The position numbers and the translations under genes are program-made. The notes below the pieces were generated by a model. It was given only the letters and a program-made list of their open reading frames with translations. It was not told the DNA's origin and made no database searches. This document shows positions 22,620-31,755 of a stretch of DNA of 64,000 nucleotides, one piece after another. Source of the stretch: Boswellia sacra. Taxonomy: Eukaryota > Streptophyta > Magnoliopsida > Sapindales > Burseraceae. The DNA lies in NCBI GenBank assembly GCA_013180625.2, contig SNVD02004792.1, forward strand, positions 124,001-188,000. The letters run 5' to 3'. Position 1 is the first letter of the stretch, and each line of letters begins with the position of its first letter.

Positions 22620-22945
22620 TGGAATTTCTGGAATGCAGAAAACCTCAGCTCACCAACCAGCTGGGTGTACTGTTTCATTTATATGTGTACCTTACAGAAT
22701 TCAAAAAAGAATTTTACAGCCAGGTGTAACAATCTGATGGCAGCACATGTGACAGCCAATGAGATGATTTCACATGTCACATTCCAGAATGTTGTAGGCT
22801 TAATCTAAGCTTAATTTGTAACTAACTTAACTAACTAAATTACAGCATAATCACACCCTAATAACAAACAAAACAGAACAGACAGCACACCAATGACAGC
22901 TGGAATTATTTGTCCTGCAGGGATAGAATGTGAGCTGTCTTGACA
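22620..22945 (-). repeat. 3' LTR of the Ale-like copia
   Basis: Plus strand TGGAATTTCTGG...GCTGTCTTGACA, followed internally by the pyrimidine run TCCCCCCTC that is the PPT on the minus strand. Confidence 0.92.
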
Positions 22946-23240
22946 TCCCCCCTCAAACTGGAGGGTAGTTCGAGTACTCCAAGTTTGGATCGAAGGAGAT
23001 GAAATTGAGGAGCTGACAAAGCTTTGGTGAGGCAGTCGGCAAGTTGATCACAGGAGGGCACATATCTGACTTTAAGCAGTTTCTGCATAACCCTGTCTCT
23101 AACATAATGAATGTCAATTTCAATGTGTTTTGTTCGAGCATGGTATACAGGATTTGATGCTAGAGCACTTGCACTTGTGTTGTCGCACCAGGTAACTGGA
23201 CACTGAGAAGGAGAGCAATGAAGTTCAGCAGGAGGGATTC
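22906..23240 (-). pseudogene. C-terminal end of copia RNase H
   Basis: After the stop at 23241 the minus strand continues with SVQLPGATTQVQVL-type sequence out of frame, then a frame (23088-22906) MQKLLKVRYVPSCDQLADCL with LTKALSAPQFHLLRSKLGV, the standard end of copia RNase H, which removes RNA from the RNA-DNA hybrid. The reading frame runs into the LTR. Confidence 0.75.
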
Positions 23241-23243
23241 TAT

Positions 23244-23864
23244 CTAGGCTATTTCTGCTGCTATAAGAGCCAATGCTCGGTACCCAGATTCAGTGCTTGA
23301 TCTGGACATTACAGGTTGCTTTTTGGACTGCCATGACACTAGAGTATCTCCCAAGAAAACACAGTAGCTTCCTATAGATTTTCTGTCTTCTGAGTTGCAT
23401 GCCCAGTCTGCATCCGAGAAGCCAGTTAGGTTGATGTCATGAGAGGGCTTAATGTGCAGTCCAACAAATTTGGTTCCCATGAGATATCTGAGTATTCTCT
23501 TAACACCTTGCCAGTGCACCATTTTTGGAGACTGCAAGTGTTGGCTGAGTTTGTTGACTATAAAGGCAATATCAGGCCTTGTGTATGTGAGATATTGGAG
23601 AGCCCCAACTGTGCTTCTGTATAAGGTTGGTTCTGGAAAGACTTCTGAGTTTTCAACATCTTTGCTCTTACTAACAGCAGCAGGAGTGGAGCAGGGCTTC
23701 AGATGTTCCAGCTTCAACTTTTTCAGTAAGTCAGAGATGTATTTGGATTGATTCAAATACATACCTGTAACATCCCTCCTTACTTCTATGCCAAGGAAGT
23801 AATGAAGATCTCCAAGATCCTTGAGAGCAAAGAGGCTATTTAGCTTGCAGATTTGGCCCTGCAT
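23244..23864 (-). pseudogene. Copia RT C-terminal part and RNase H
   Basis: The 206-codon frame starts MQGQICKLNSLFALKDLGDL and carries HYFLGIEV, the LYRSTVGALQYLTYTRPDIA block, HWQGVKRILRYLMGT, and RNase H residues in GFSDADWACNSEDRKS and MSRSSTESGYRALALIAAEI. It ends at TAG 23241-23243, where the family normally has Trp, suggesting a TGG-to-TAG change. Just upstream (about 23905) the polymerase motif reads LIYVDDILIT with both Asp intact, after a stop at 23930. Confidence 0.88.
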
Positions 23865-23930
23865 GTAGTCTGAGTTATTCCCTGTAATTAAGATGTCATC
23901 TACATATATTAGGATGTAGATTAAAATCTC

Positions 23931-25262
23931 TTATGTTTTGAGAATGAACAAGGAAGAATCAGACTTAGAATTGGTGAAATTCCAGCTGATTAGAGTGCCT
24001 TTCAGCTTCTCAAACCAGGCCCTTAGTGCCTGTTTAAGTCCATAGAGTGCCTTGTGTAATTTACACACATAGGTGCGTTTAGAAGGGTCTACAAATCCCT
24101 CAAGTTGCATCATATACACAGATTCTTCTAGGTTCCCATTTAGGAAAGCATTGTTGAAATCCAGTTGCCTTACTGTCCAATTCTTTGTCACTGCAAGAGT
24201 TAGGATGATTCTGATTGTTCCAGCTTTGACAACAGGACTATAAGTTTCTATAAAATCTATTTCTGGTGTTTGATGAAAGCCTTTGGCTACCAGCCTGGCT
24301 TTGTGTTTATGAACACTTCCATCACTATTCAGCTTGACTTTAAACATCCACTTATTACCTACCATACTATAGTGAGGTGAGAATGGCACCAATGTCCAGG
24401 TCTTGTTTCTCACCAGAGCTACAAATTCTTCATTCATGGCACTTCTCCAGTACTCTGATTTGAGAGCTTCTGAGACTGTCAATGGTTCAGTGTTCTCATT
24501 CAGATTCTGTTCAGCATTGAACACTTTGGGCTTGTAAATGCCACTCTTTGATCTAGTGATCATTGGATGGTGTGGCACAGTAGGAATGTGAGAGTGGTGA
24601 TCTGTGAGTTCATCAATATTATCAGTGTTTTGCTCACTTTGATGATGTGGTGTTGGTGGATTTGAGGTGTTTCTTGGTGAAGGGATTTCAACTGGAGGTG
24701 ATAAGTTATCTGCTGGTTGAGTGTTTAGGTCAGGCTCTATTGCAGTGGAGAGAAATTGAGAGGTTTCTTTTCCTGGATTGTTACTAGACTCTGATAGCTT
24801 GCACTTGGAATTTTGACATGACAGCTTGTTGAACAAAGGGAGAAATACACCAGTGAAGTCACTGATGCATTGCTGTGAATTGGGGGTGCTTTTTGTGTTG
24901 ATAAAACCTTGTTTAAAAGGGAACTCTATCTCATTAAAGATGACATGTCTAGAAATATAAATCCTCCCGATTGGACTTAGACACTTAAAGCCTTTGTGTG
25001 AATCACTATAGCCTACAAACACACACTTTGTGGTGTGAAATTGAAATTTGTGGCTTTGATAAGGTCTCAGACAAGGGAAGCATGAGCATCCAAAGGTCTT
25101 GAGGAGGTTGTAATCTGGAATCTGATTATAGAGTTTCTCCCAAGGAGAGACTCCATTTAGGACAGGAGTGGGCAGTCTGTTTATCAAGTGCACTGCAGTG
25201 TGGAAAGCTTCCCACCAATACCTTAAGGGCATGCTGGCTTGTGCAAGCAAGGTAAGTCCCAT
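23931..25262 (-). pseudogene. Copia integrase C-terminus and reverse transcriptase
   Basis: A 443-codon frame. Residues 1-110 are the integrase tail (MPLRYWWEAFHTAVHLINRL, GVSPWEKLY, CVFVGYSDSHKGFKC, SRHVIFNE); 110-240 a Ser/Pro/Asn-rich linker; 250-443 RT, with MNEEFVALVRNKTWTLVPF, KWMFKVKLNSDGSVHKHKAR, YSPVVKAGTIRIILTLAV, LDFNNAFLNGNLEESVYM (motif A, first catalytic Asp) and KLHKALYGLKQALRAWF. It ends in a stop just before the YVDD motif. RT copies the element RNA into DNA. Confidence 0.9.
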
Positions 25263-25334
25263 TTCAACAATATGTCTATGTTTCCTTTCAGCTTTGCCTT
25301 GCTGTTCATGTGTGTAAGGACATGCTATTCTAGA

Positions 25335-26408
25335 CTATATGCCATGTTGGTTTAAAAAATCAATAAACACTCTAAATTCTCCTCCCCAATCTGATTGAAT
25401 GCTTTTGATATGTCTTTCAAATTTGTTTTCAACAAGTGTTTTGAATTGTTTGAAAGCAGTCAAGGCTTCAGATTTGGTTTTAAGAGGATAGATCCATGTA
25501 AATCTACTATAGTCATCAATGAAATGTATGTAATATTTGTGGCCTGAAGTGGAGAAAATAGGTGCTAGTCCCCAGAGATCAGTATGGACAAGTTCCAGGG
25601 GATGTTTTGTTTGATTTTTTGAACTTTTAAAGGGCAAATAGTGAGATTTTCCTAGCTGACAAGCATCACAGAAGCTATCATTTTCATTGAATTTAATTGT
25701 TTCATTACAAATTTTCAGAATCTGACTCAAAATGTTTACAGAAGGATGACCAAGTTTTCTGTGCCAAATGTTGAATTTCTCTTCATTTGGCAAGGTACTT
25801 GTCAAGGAAGTAACTAGGCCTTGACACTTTTGGAGACTGCTTGACATAGACTTGTCTGAGAACAAACTGGAATGGTTCTTGGTTGGCTGATTTGAACTTG
25901 GAACACACAAGATGTTTTTGAGATGCAACATAGTATTTCCAGCAGGTAATTTAGAGTGATCAATGTGAGAAATATTCAGTTTGTTACCATCACCTATAGA
26001 GAGAGTTTGATTACCATTGTATTCACTCCTTGCATTGAGAATGCTTGGCTCTGCAGTAACATGGTTGGTTGCTCCACTGTCAGCAAACCATGAGTCATCT
26101 ACAGCAGTTTCAGGTGTGGCAAAATAAGCTTGCTGTGGTTGGCCTTGTCTAGTGTTGTTGTCATTTCTGCCTCTATTGTTTGAGCCCATGTAGCTCATAT
26201 CTGTTCTGTAGAAGTAGATGGAGGCTGGATGACCAACCTTCCCACATATCTGACAAATTGGTCTTGAGTTTTCGAATCTGCCACCACTTCTCCCTCTGAT
26301 TGGATTGTTGCTGGACCTTCTCTCATAGCCTTGATTGAAGTTTCTGCTGCTATTGTTGCTTTGCTTGAACTGATTTCGGTTGTGGTAATTTTGTTTTCCT
26401 GAAACCAC
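25335..26408 (-). pseudogene. Copia Gag tail, protease, GAG-pre-integrase and integrase core start
   Basis: The 357-codon frame contains a zinc knuckle CQICGKVGHPASIYFYR (the last Cys is Tyr), the protease active site SWFADSGATNHVT, GAG-pre-integrase FNIWHRKLGHPSVNILSQI, the integrase zinc-binding part (CDACQLGKSHYLPF), and the core ELVHTDLWGLAPIFS (first Asp), FIDDYSRFTWIYPL and SIQSDWGGEF (second Asp). It ends at TAG 25332-25334, in the usual HGI-Q position, a likely Gln-to-stop change. Confidence 0.9.
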
Positions 26409-26525
26409 AGCAGAGTGGCCTGTAATTCCTACCAGGACATTCCATCCTTGGATTGAATCTGAACTACAATGGGTGTGTAGTCAGCATGCAATCCCAAGGT
26501 GACAAAGGAAATTAAATCATTCATC

Positions 26526-27071
26526 TCAACTGGGATTCCAGCTACAGCAAGGTTTCATTGTTGACAGGTATTCACTCATCTTCATTGTCCCTTTCCTGGT
26601 TGTTTGAAGATCAAATCTCAGGTTCGAGATTTTTGATCTGTTTTTGATCCCGCAGTATTCTTCAAGTGCTTTCCACAGGTCATGTGAGGTGGGTTCTCTG
26701 ATTACTTGTGCTGCAACCTCACTTGAGATGGATCCAAGGAGCCATCCGATTAACAAGCTGTCTATTGTAACCCAGTTGTCAAATTCTGGGTTTGGTTGGA
26801 GCTGGGAGCTGCTTCCATCTTCATCAGTGGCTGCTGGGATGAATTCAGGTGGGCACTTCTTGGTTCCAAGGACATGGCCTTCAAGCTTGTGTCCTCTCAG
26901 TGTAGGCAACACCATTGCTTTCCAGAGGGTGAAGTTATCTTCATCCAGCTTGATGGGAAAGGACTGATTGAGAGTGTTTCCAAAGGGTGAGCTTCCATTT
27001 GAGGAGCTTGACCGAGATGACAATCCTGAGTCACCACTGTTGGGACTTCCATGAGAGAACCTTGAGGTCAT
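26526..27071 (-). pseudogene. Copia Gag N-terminal part (Ale-like)
   Basis: ATG at 27071 lies 18 bp from the PBS. The frame has a Ser/Gly-rich N-terminus, then FPIKLDEDNFTLWKAMVLPT, the hallmark start of Ale/Retrofit Gag, PNPEFDNWVTIDSLLIGWLL, SHDLWKALEEYCGIKNRSKI and MKMSEYLSTMK. It breaks at 26526 and is probably continued after a frameshift into the gag tail at 26408. Gag forms the particle that packages element RNA. Confidence 0.88.
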
Positions 27072-27104
27072 GGTGTTTGTAATGGGGCGGCTCTGATACC
27101 CAGT

Positions 27105-27431
27105 TGGAATTTCTGGAATGCAGAAAACCTCAGCTCACTAACCAGCTGGGTGTACTGTTTCATTTATATGTGTACCTTACAGAATTCAGAAAAGAATTTT
27201 ACAGCCAGGTGTAACAATCTGATGGCAGCACATGTGACAGCCAATGAGATGATTTCACATGTCACATTCCAAAATGTTGTAGGCTTAATCTAGGCTTAAT
27301 TTGTAACTAACTTAACTAACTAAATTACAGCATAATCACACCTCTAATAACAAACAAAACAGAACAGACAGCACACCAATGACAGCTGAAATTATTTGTC
27401 CTGCAGGGATAGAATGTGAGCTGTCTTGACA
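27105..27431 (-). repeat. 5' LTR of the Ale-like copia
   Basis: 327 bp, TGGAATTTC...TTGACA on the plus strand. Next to the PBS on its left and the AAAGGAGT duplication on its right (27432-27439). Confidence 0.92.
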
Positions 27432-27439
27432 AAAGGAGT

Positions 27440-28250
27440 AGACCAAAATAGATTTCCTTTCAATACATCTAGTACATCTTCTTCCTACCAAATTTTACTG
27501 AGTGATGCTTCTCTAGGATGTGAAATATATAACATTATTCGTTTTTATGTTTCAAAAAAAAGTTGCTTCTATCTTATAGTTGTGAGAAGCATTTTAGTAT
27601 TAACAACAACTTGAATCTCCTTATGTAAACATCATTTCACTTTAAAATTTCATAGGATTAAGTGGTTCTAATCTGCTACTTGATAATGGTCCTAAGCTGC
27701 TGTTTGGGCTCTGCTCTATTGACAACAAAATCTTGTGTTAAGCCCTCAAGGTGTATAGAACTTGCAAAATACCTGAGTCAAAGCTGCCCAAACTTTGAGT
27801 TTTATGGTCTAATGACAATAGGAATGCCAAATTATACATCAACTCCAAAGAACTTTAAGGTCATAGTAGGATTTTACTTGCTTTCATTTTCTTTTTTTTT
27901 TCTCTCTCTCTCTTTTCTAGTCTTCCATGTGCTTTATTGATATTGGAACAAACAAAGTTATCTGATATAAGTTTGCATCTTATAATCAAACATTAGCAAA
28001 TTGTAGAAGCAAAGTTTGCAAGGCAATTGGAATTCTAGAAAAGCAATGTGAACTATCAATGGGCATGTCTGGCGACTTTGAGTTACTATTAAGGCTAAAT
28101 TTCTTCCAAGTAATGAGATTTCTAAGATAGAGGGAGATTTCTTTGTTACTGCAGATGGTTGCCTCTCTTCAATTCGCCGATGTTTTCTTCTTGAGCATAT
28201 GTCGGCTATGAATTTGTCGTATATTATGATGGCAAACTTTTGTAGGTACT
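27440..28250 (+). other. Unassigned DNA with a possible exon remnant
   Basis: Mostly AT-rich. Around 28110-28210 the plus strand has an open run (EISKIEGDFFVTADGCLSSI, then RRCFLLEHMSAMNLS) that could be an exon of the broken gene at 21310-22480 on the other side of the copia insertion. No supporting splice signals could be checked. Confidence 0.25.
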
Positions 28251-28254
28251 CAGG

Positions 28255-28500
28255 CTACTGCATAAACTTTGTTTAGTATTGTTTTGGATGTTGATGATGC
28301 AAACTATGTTTAGTTTTGAAACCATAAAAAATGAATTGCTTTTTATGTTGATGGTGCAAACTTTGTTTAGTGTTGAAACCATTGGAAAATGTATTGTTTG
28401 GGATATTTATTGGATATTTATGATGTAAACTTTGTTTATTTTTGAAACCAGGACAAAATGTATTTTTTTAGATGTTAATGGTTCAAAATGTTGTTTATTC
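28255..28500. repeat. Short imperfect tandem repeats (about 57-69 bp)
   Basis: Four loose copies of a unit with (G)CAAACTTTGTTTAG-TTGAAACCA, starting near 28261, 28299, 28356 and 28425. It leads directly into the 530-bp array. Confidence 0.55.
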
Positions 28501-30349
28501 CTAAACTTTGCACGACAATGTTGGGCAACGAGCCCAACTTTGTCGTGTAAAATCCAGAGACTTTGTTCTTATGAAAATTTTCAACACGACATGGCCGTGC
28601 AAAATTCGACAAACCTTATTACAGCATGACTTTGTTGTGCACTTGCACGAACAAATAAATTATGCCAAACTCAAGCAATTTGTGGACTCTATGTATGAAG
28701 AGTCAAATGGTCCATATGTTAATGGTTAACATAAAACGACAACCGGATGTTAATGGTTCATATCTTAATTAATATAAAGTAGAGTCTTACATGATAAGTC
28801 AATCATGACAAAAAAGACTACGGATATAAGGAAATTGAATTGAACATAATTACGTATGTGCACAATGATGTCATATAAATTGCACAAAAGAGTCATGCAA
28901 AATTCTCGAACCTATGTCTTTTGCATAAACGGGTCATGGAGTTTGCACAACTAAGTCGTGAATGAGTATATGAGAAACTTTATTTGTCATTGTTGTTTAT
29001 AGTTATTTCATGACAAGGTTGTGCAACTTGCATAACTAAGTTGTGCAAAATTCAAAAATTATTTTTTTGCACATCGTGTAAAATTCTAGAGACTTTGTCC
29101 TTATGAAATTTTTCAACACGACATAGTCGTGCAAAATTCTACAAACCTTATTTTAGCATGACTTTGTTGTGCACTTGCACGAACAACTAAATTATGTCAA
29201 ACCCAAGTAATTTGTAGACTTTGTGTATGAAGAGTAAAATGGTCCATATGTTAATGGTTAACATAAAAGGATGACTGCATGTTAATGGTTCATATGTTAA
29301 TTAATATAATGTAGAGTCTTATATGATAAGTTAATCATTACAAAAATGACAACGGATATAAGGAAATTGAATTGAACATACTTACATATGTTCACAATGA
29401 TGTCATGCAAATTGCACTATGGAGTCATGCAAAATTCTCGAACCTATGTCTTTTGGATGAACGGGTCATGAAGTTTGCACAACAAAGTCGTGAATGAGTA
29501 GATGAGAAATTTTATTAGTCATTATTGTTTATAGTTATTTCATGATAAGGTCGTGCAACTTGCACAATTGAGTTGTGCAAAATTCCAGAATTATTTTTGC
29601 ACATCGTGCAAAATTCTAGAGACTTTATTCTCATGAAAATTTTCAACACGATATAGTTGTGCAACATTCCACAAACCTTATTTTAGCACGACTTTGCTGT
29701 GCACTTGCACGAACAACTAAATTATGTCAAACTCATGTAATTTGTGGACTTTGTGTATGAAGAGTCAAATGGTCCATATGTTAATGGTTAACAGAAAAGG
29801 ACGACTGTATGTTAATGGTTCATATGTTAATTAATATAAAGTAGTGTCTTACATGATAAGTCAATCATTACAAAAAGACTACAGATATAAGGAAATTGAA
29901 ATGAACATACTTACGTATGTGCACAATGATGTCATGCAAATTGCACAATAGAGTCATGCAAAATTCTCGAACCTATGTCTTTTGAATGAACGGGTCATGG
30001 AGTTTGCACAACTAAGTCGTGAATGAGTATATGAGAAACTTTATTTGTCATTGTTGTTTATAGTTTTTTCATGACAGGGTTGTGCAACTTGCACAACTAA
30101 GTTGTGCAAAATTCCAAAATTATTTTTTTGCACATCGTGTAAAATTCTAGAGACTTTGTCCTTATGAAATTTTTCAACACGACATAGTCATGCAAAAATT
30201 CTACAAACCTTATTTTAGCATGACTTTGTTGTGCACTTGCACGAACAACTAAATCATGTGAAACTCAAGTAATTTGTGGACTTTGTGTATGAAGAGTAAA
30301 ATGGTCCATATGTTAATGGTTAACATAAAAGGACGACTGCATGTTGGTG

Positions 30350-31755
30350 GTTCGAAACTAGCAAGTATACTAGTCGCACAAGTAATAAAGTGATAAGTAA
30401 GATATCGTTCCCATGAGGATTGATTCTAATTGAATTTGTTATTTTACAGCCACAACAGAACAAATGGGGGGTTTTATTGATTGATTAACTAAGTGAAATA
30501 ATAATGCAAACAAAGAATAACAAAACAGAAAGTTAATTCGAATGAAAAATCAATGAGAGAAAGCTGGTTAAGGGATCCTTCTTTACCACAAGATATGGAT
30601 TTGCGAATTAATTGTAGAATTGTCATCTAATTACAGCATTGAAGTTATCAACCGTAGATAATAACAAGCTCTATTACCCCAATCTTTCCTTACTTGTTGT
30701 TAAATAAAACAAGCTCTTTATTTAATCTCTATCCATTAAACAACCTAGAACAAGCTCTCTGAGTTTAATTCAATGGATGCATTATGATAAGAAAGATAGG
30801 TTGATCTAAGCAATAAACCCACAAGCTCGGATTATTTAACTTAGGTTATATTCTCCAATTGTAATCTCTGATCACAATTTTGCTACTAATGATTAGAAAT
30901 TCAAGACAATTACGGATCAAGATTTCTAGTCTAGCAATAAATCACAACCAGATTATATTCAGTTGGCCACTCAAATACAATCAGCAAGCAATCATAAGCA
31001 TTAAATATGGGAGAATACAAGCAACTTAAATTAGAGAATTGGATAACAATTCCTTACACAATCAACTTACAAAAACCATATCAGGGGCTTTGAAATCACC
31101 TCAACCAATTCAGATTCAGTTACACATGTTTAAGAATATGGTAAATACAATACAACATGGAGACATTCCAGAAAATGAAAGGGAAGGGAAAAACTTAGCA
31201 AATTTGATGTAATTCTCTTTGGATTGTAGTTCTTCCTCTTTCCAAGCTTCCTTTCTCCTTCAAGAACTCCAAGAGCTGTCTCTTATACACATCTAGATGT
31301 GTATAAGAGACAGGTTTTCCCCTCTTCAAGTTATGAAAATAAAACCCTAAAATGTGTTTAATTACTCTGCTACAGTGAATTGCTACAGTGCCCCGTATTA
31401 TACATGCTACAGTGACTTGTGGAATTATATTTCTATACATCTCACACTGTTTTGATTAGAACTTTTGGTACACTGAATGGATTTATAAACCGTAAATTTC
31501 TCCAGACAATAGACTTCGAGAGCTTTCCAACGGTATATAACATGTCATCGGATTCATTGTATATCAATACAATTAAATCCGAGAAGATCACTGACTAGCA
31601 GAGGTGAAATGAAGGGTTTTACTCCATTTTTGTGCAAGTTGCTCCAAAACTCCTACAAACATCAAAACCACACTAAAACATAAAAATACCAAGGAATATA
31701 GCAAAGAAACATGGACGAATTGATATGAAAATGATATATAAATAGACAGTTATCA
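30350..31755 (-). repeat. Third copy of the Athila-like LTR, without TSD, containing a sequencing adapter
   Basis: It matches the LTRs at 10209-11628 and 18004-19421 over nearly their whole length but starts at TTCGAAACTAG (missing the TGATGCG end) and ends AGACAGTTATCA. The left join shares GGTTC with the array repeat, no target duplication is visible, and about 90 bp of the array unit is lost at the site. 33 bp of LTR near 31276 is replaced by adapter. The copy is clearly more diverged than the other two LTRs are from each other. Confidence 0.8.
31276..31313. other. Nextera mate-pair junction adapter (assembly artefact)
   Basis: The sequence is CTGTCTCTTATACACATCT immediately followed by its exact reverse complement, 38 bp in all. 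This is the transposase mosaic end in the doubled form used as Nextera mate-pair junction. In the two sister LTRs this position holds about 33 bp of ordinary LTR sequence. Translation of the minus strand gives the known contaminant peptide SYTHLDVYKRQ. Confidence 0.97.

Larger units (their letters stand above)
22620..27431 (-). mobile_element. Young Ale/Retrofit-like Ty1/copia element, nearly complete
   Basis: 4812 bp with LTRs at 22620-22945 and 27105-27431. By eye they differ at five substitutions (all transitions) and one indel. PBS (minus TGGGTATCAGAGCC, 27103-27090), gag, protease, integrase, RT, RNase H and a polypurine tract (minus GAGGGGGGA, about 22954-22946) are all present in the copia order. 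Coding is broken by a few stops at 25333, 23930 and 23241 and a gap between 26526 and 26408. It is the best preserved element in the window. Confidence 0.92.

Noticed and set aside
31195..31440. Minus-strand frame of 81 codons containing PVSYTHLDVYKRQ
   Set aside because: The central peptide is translated sequencing adapter; the rest is LTR sequence. Not a gene.
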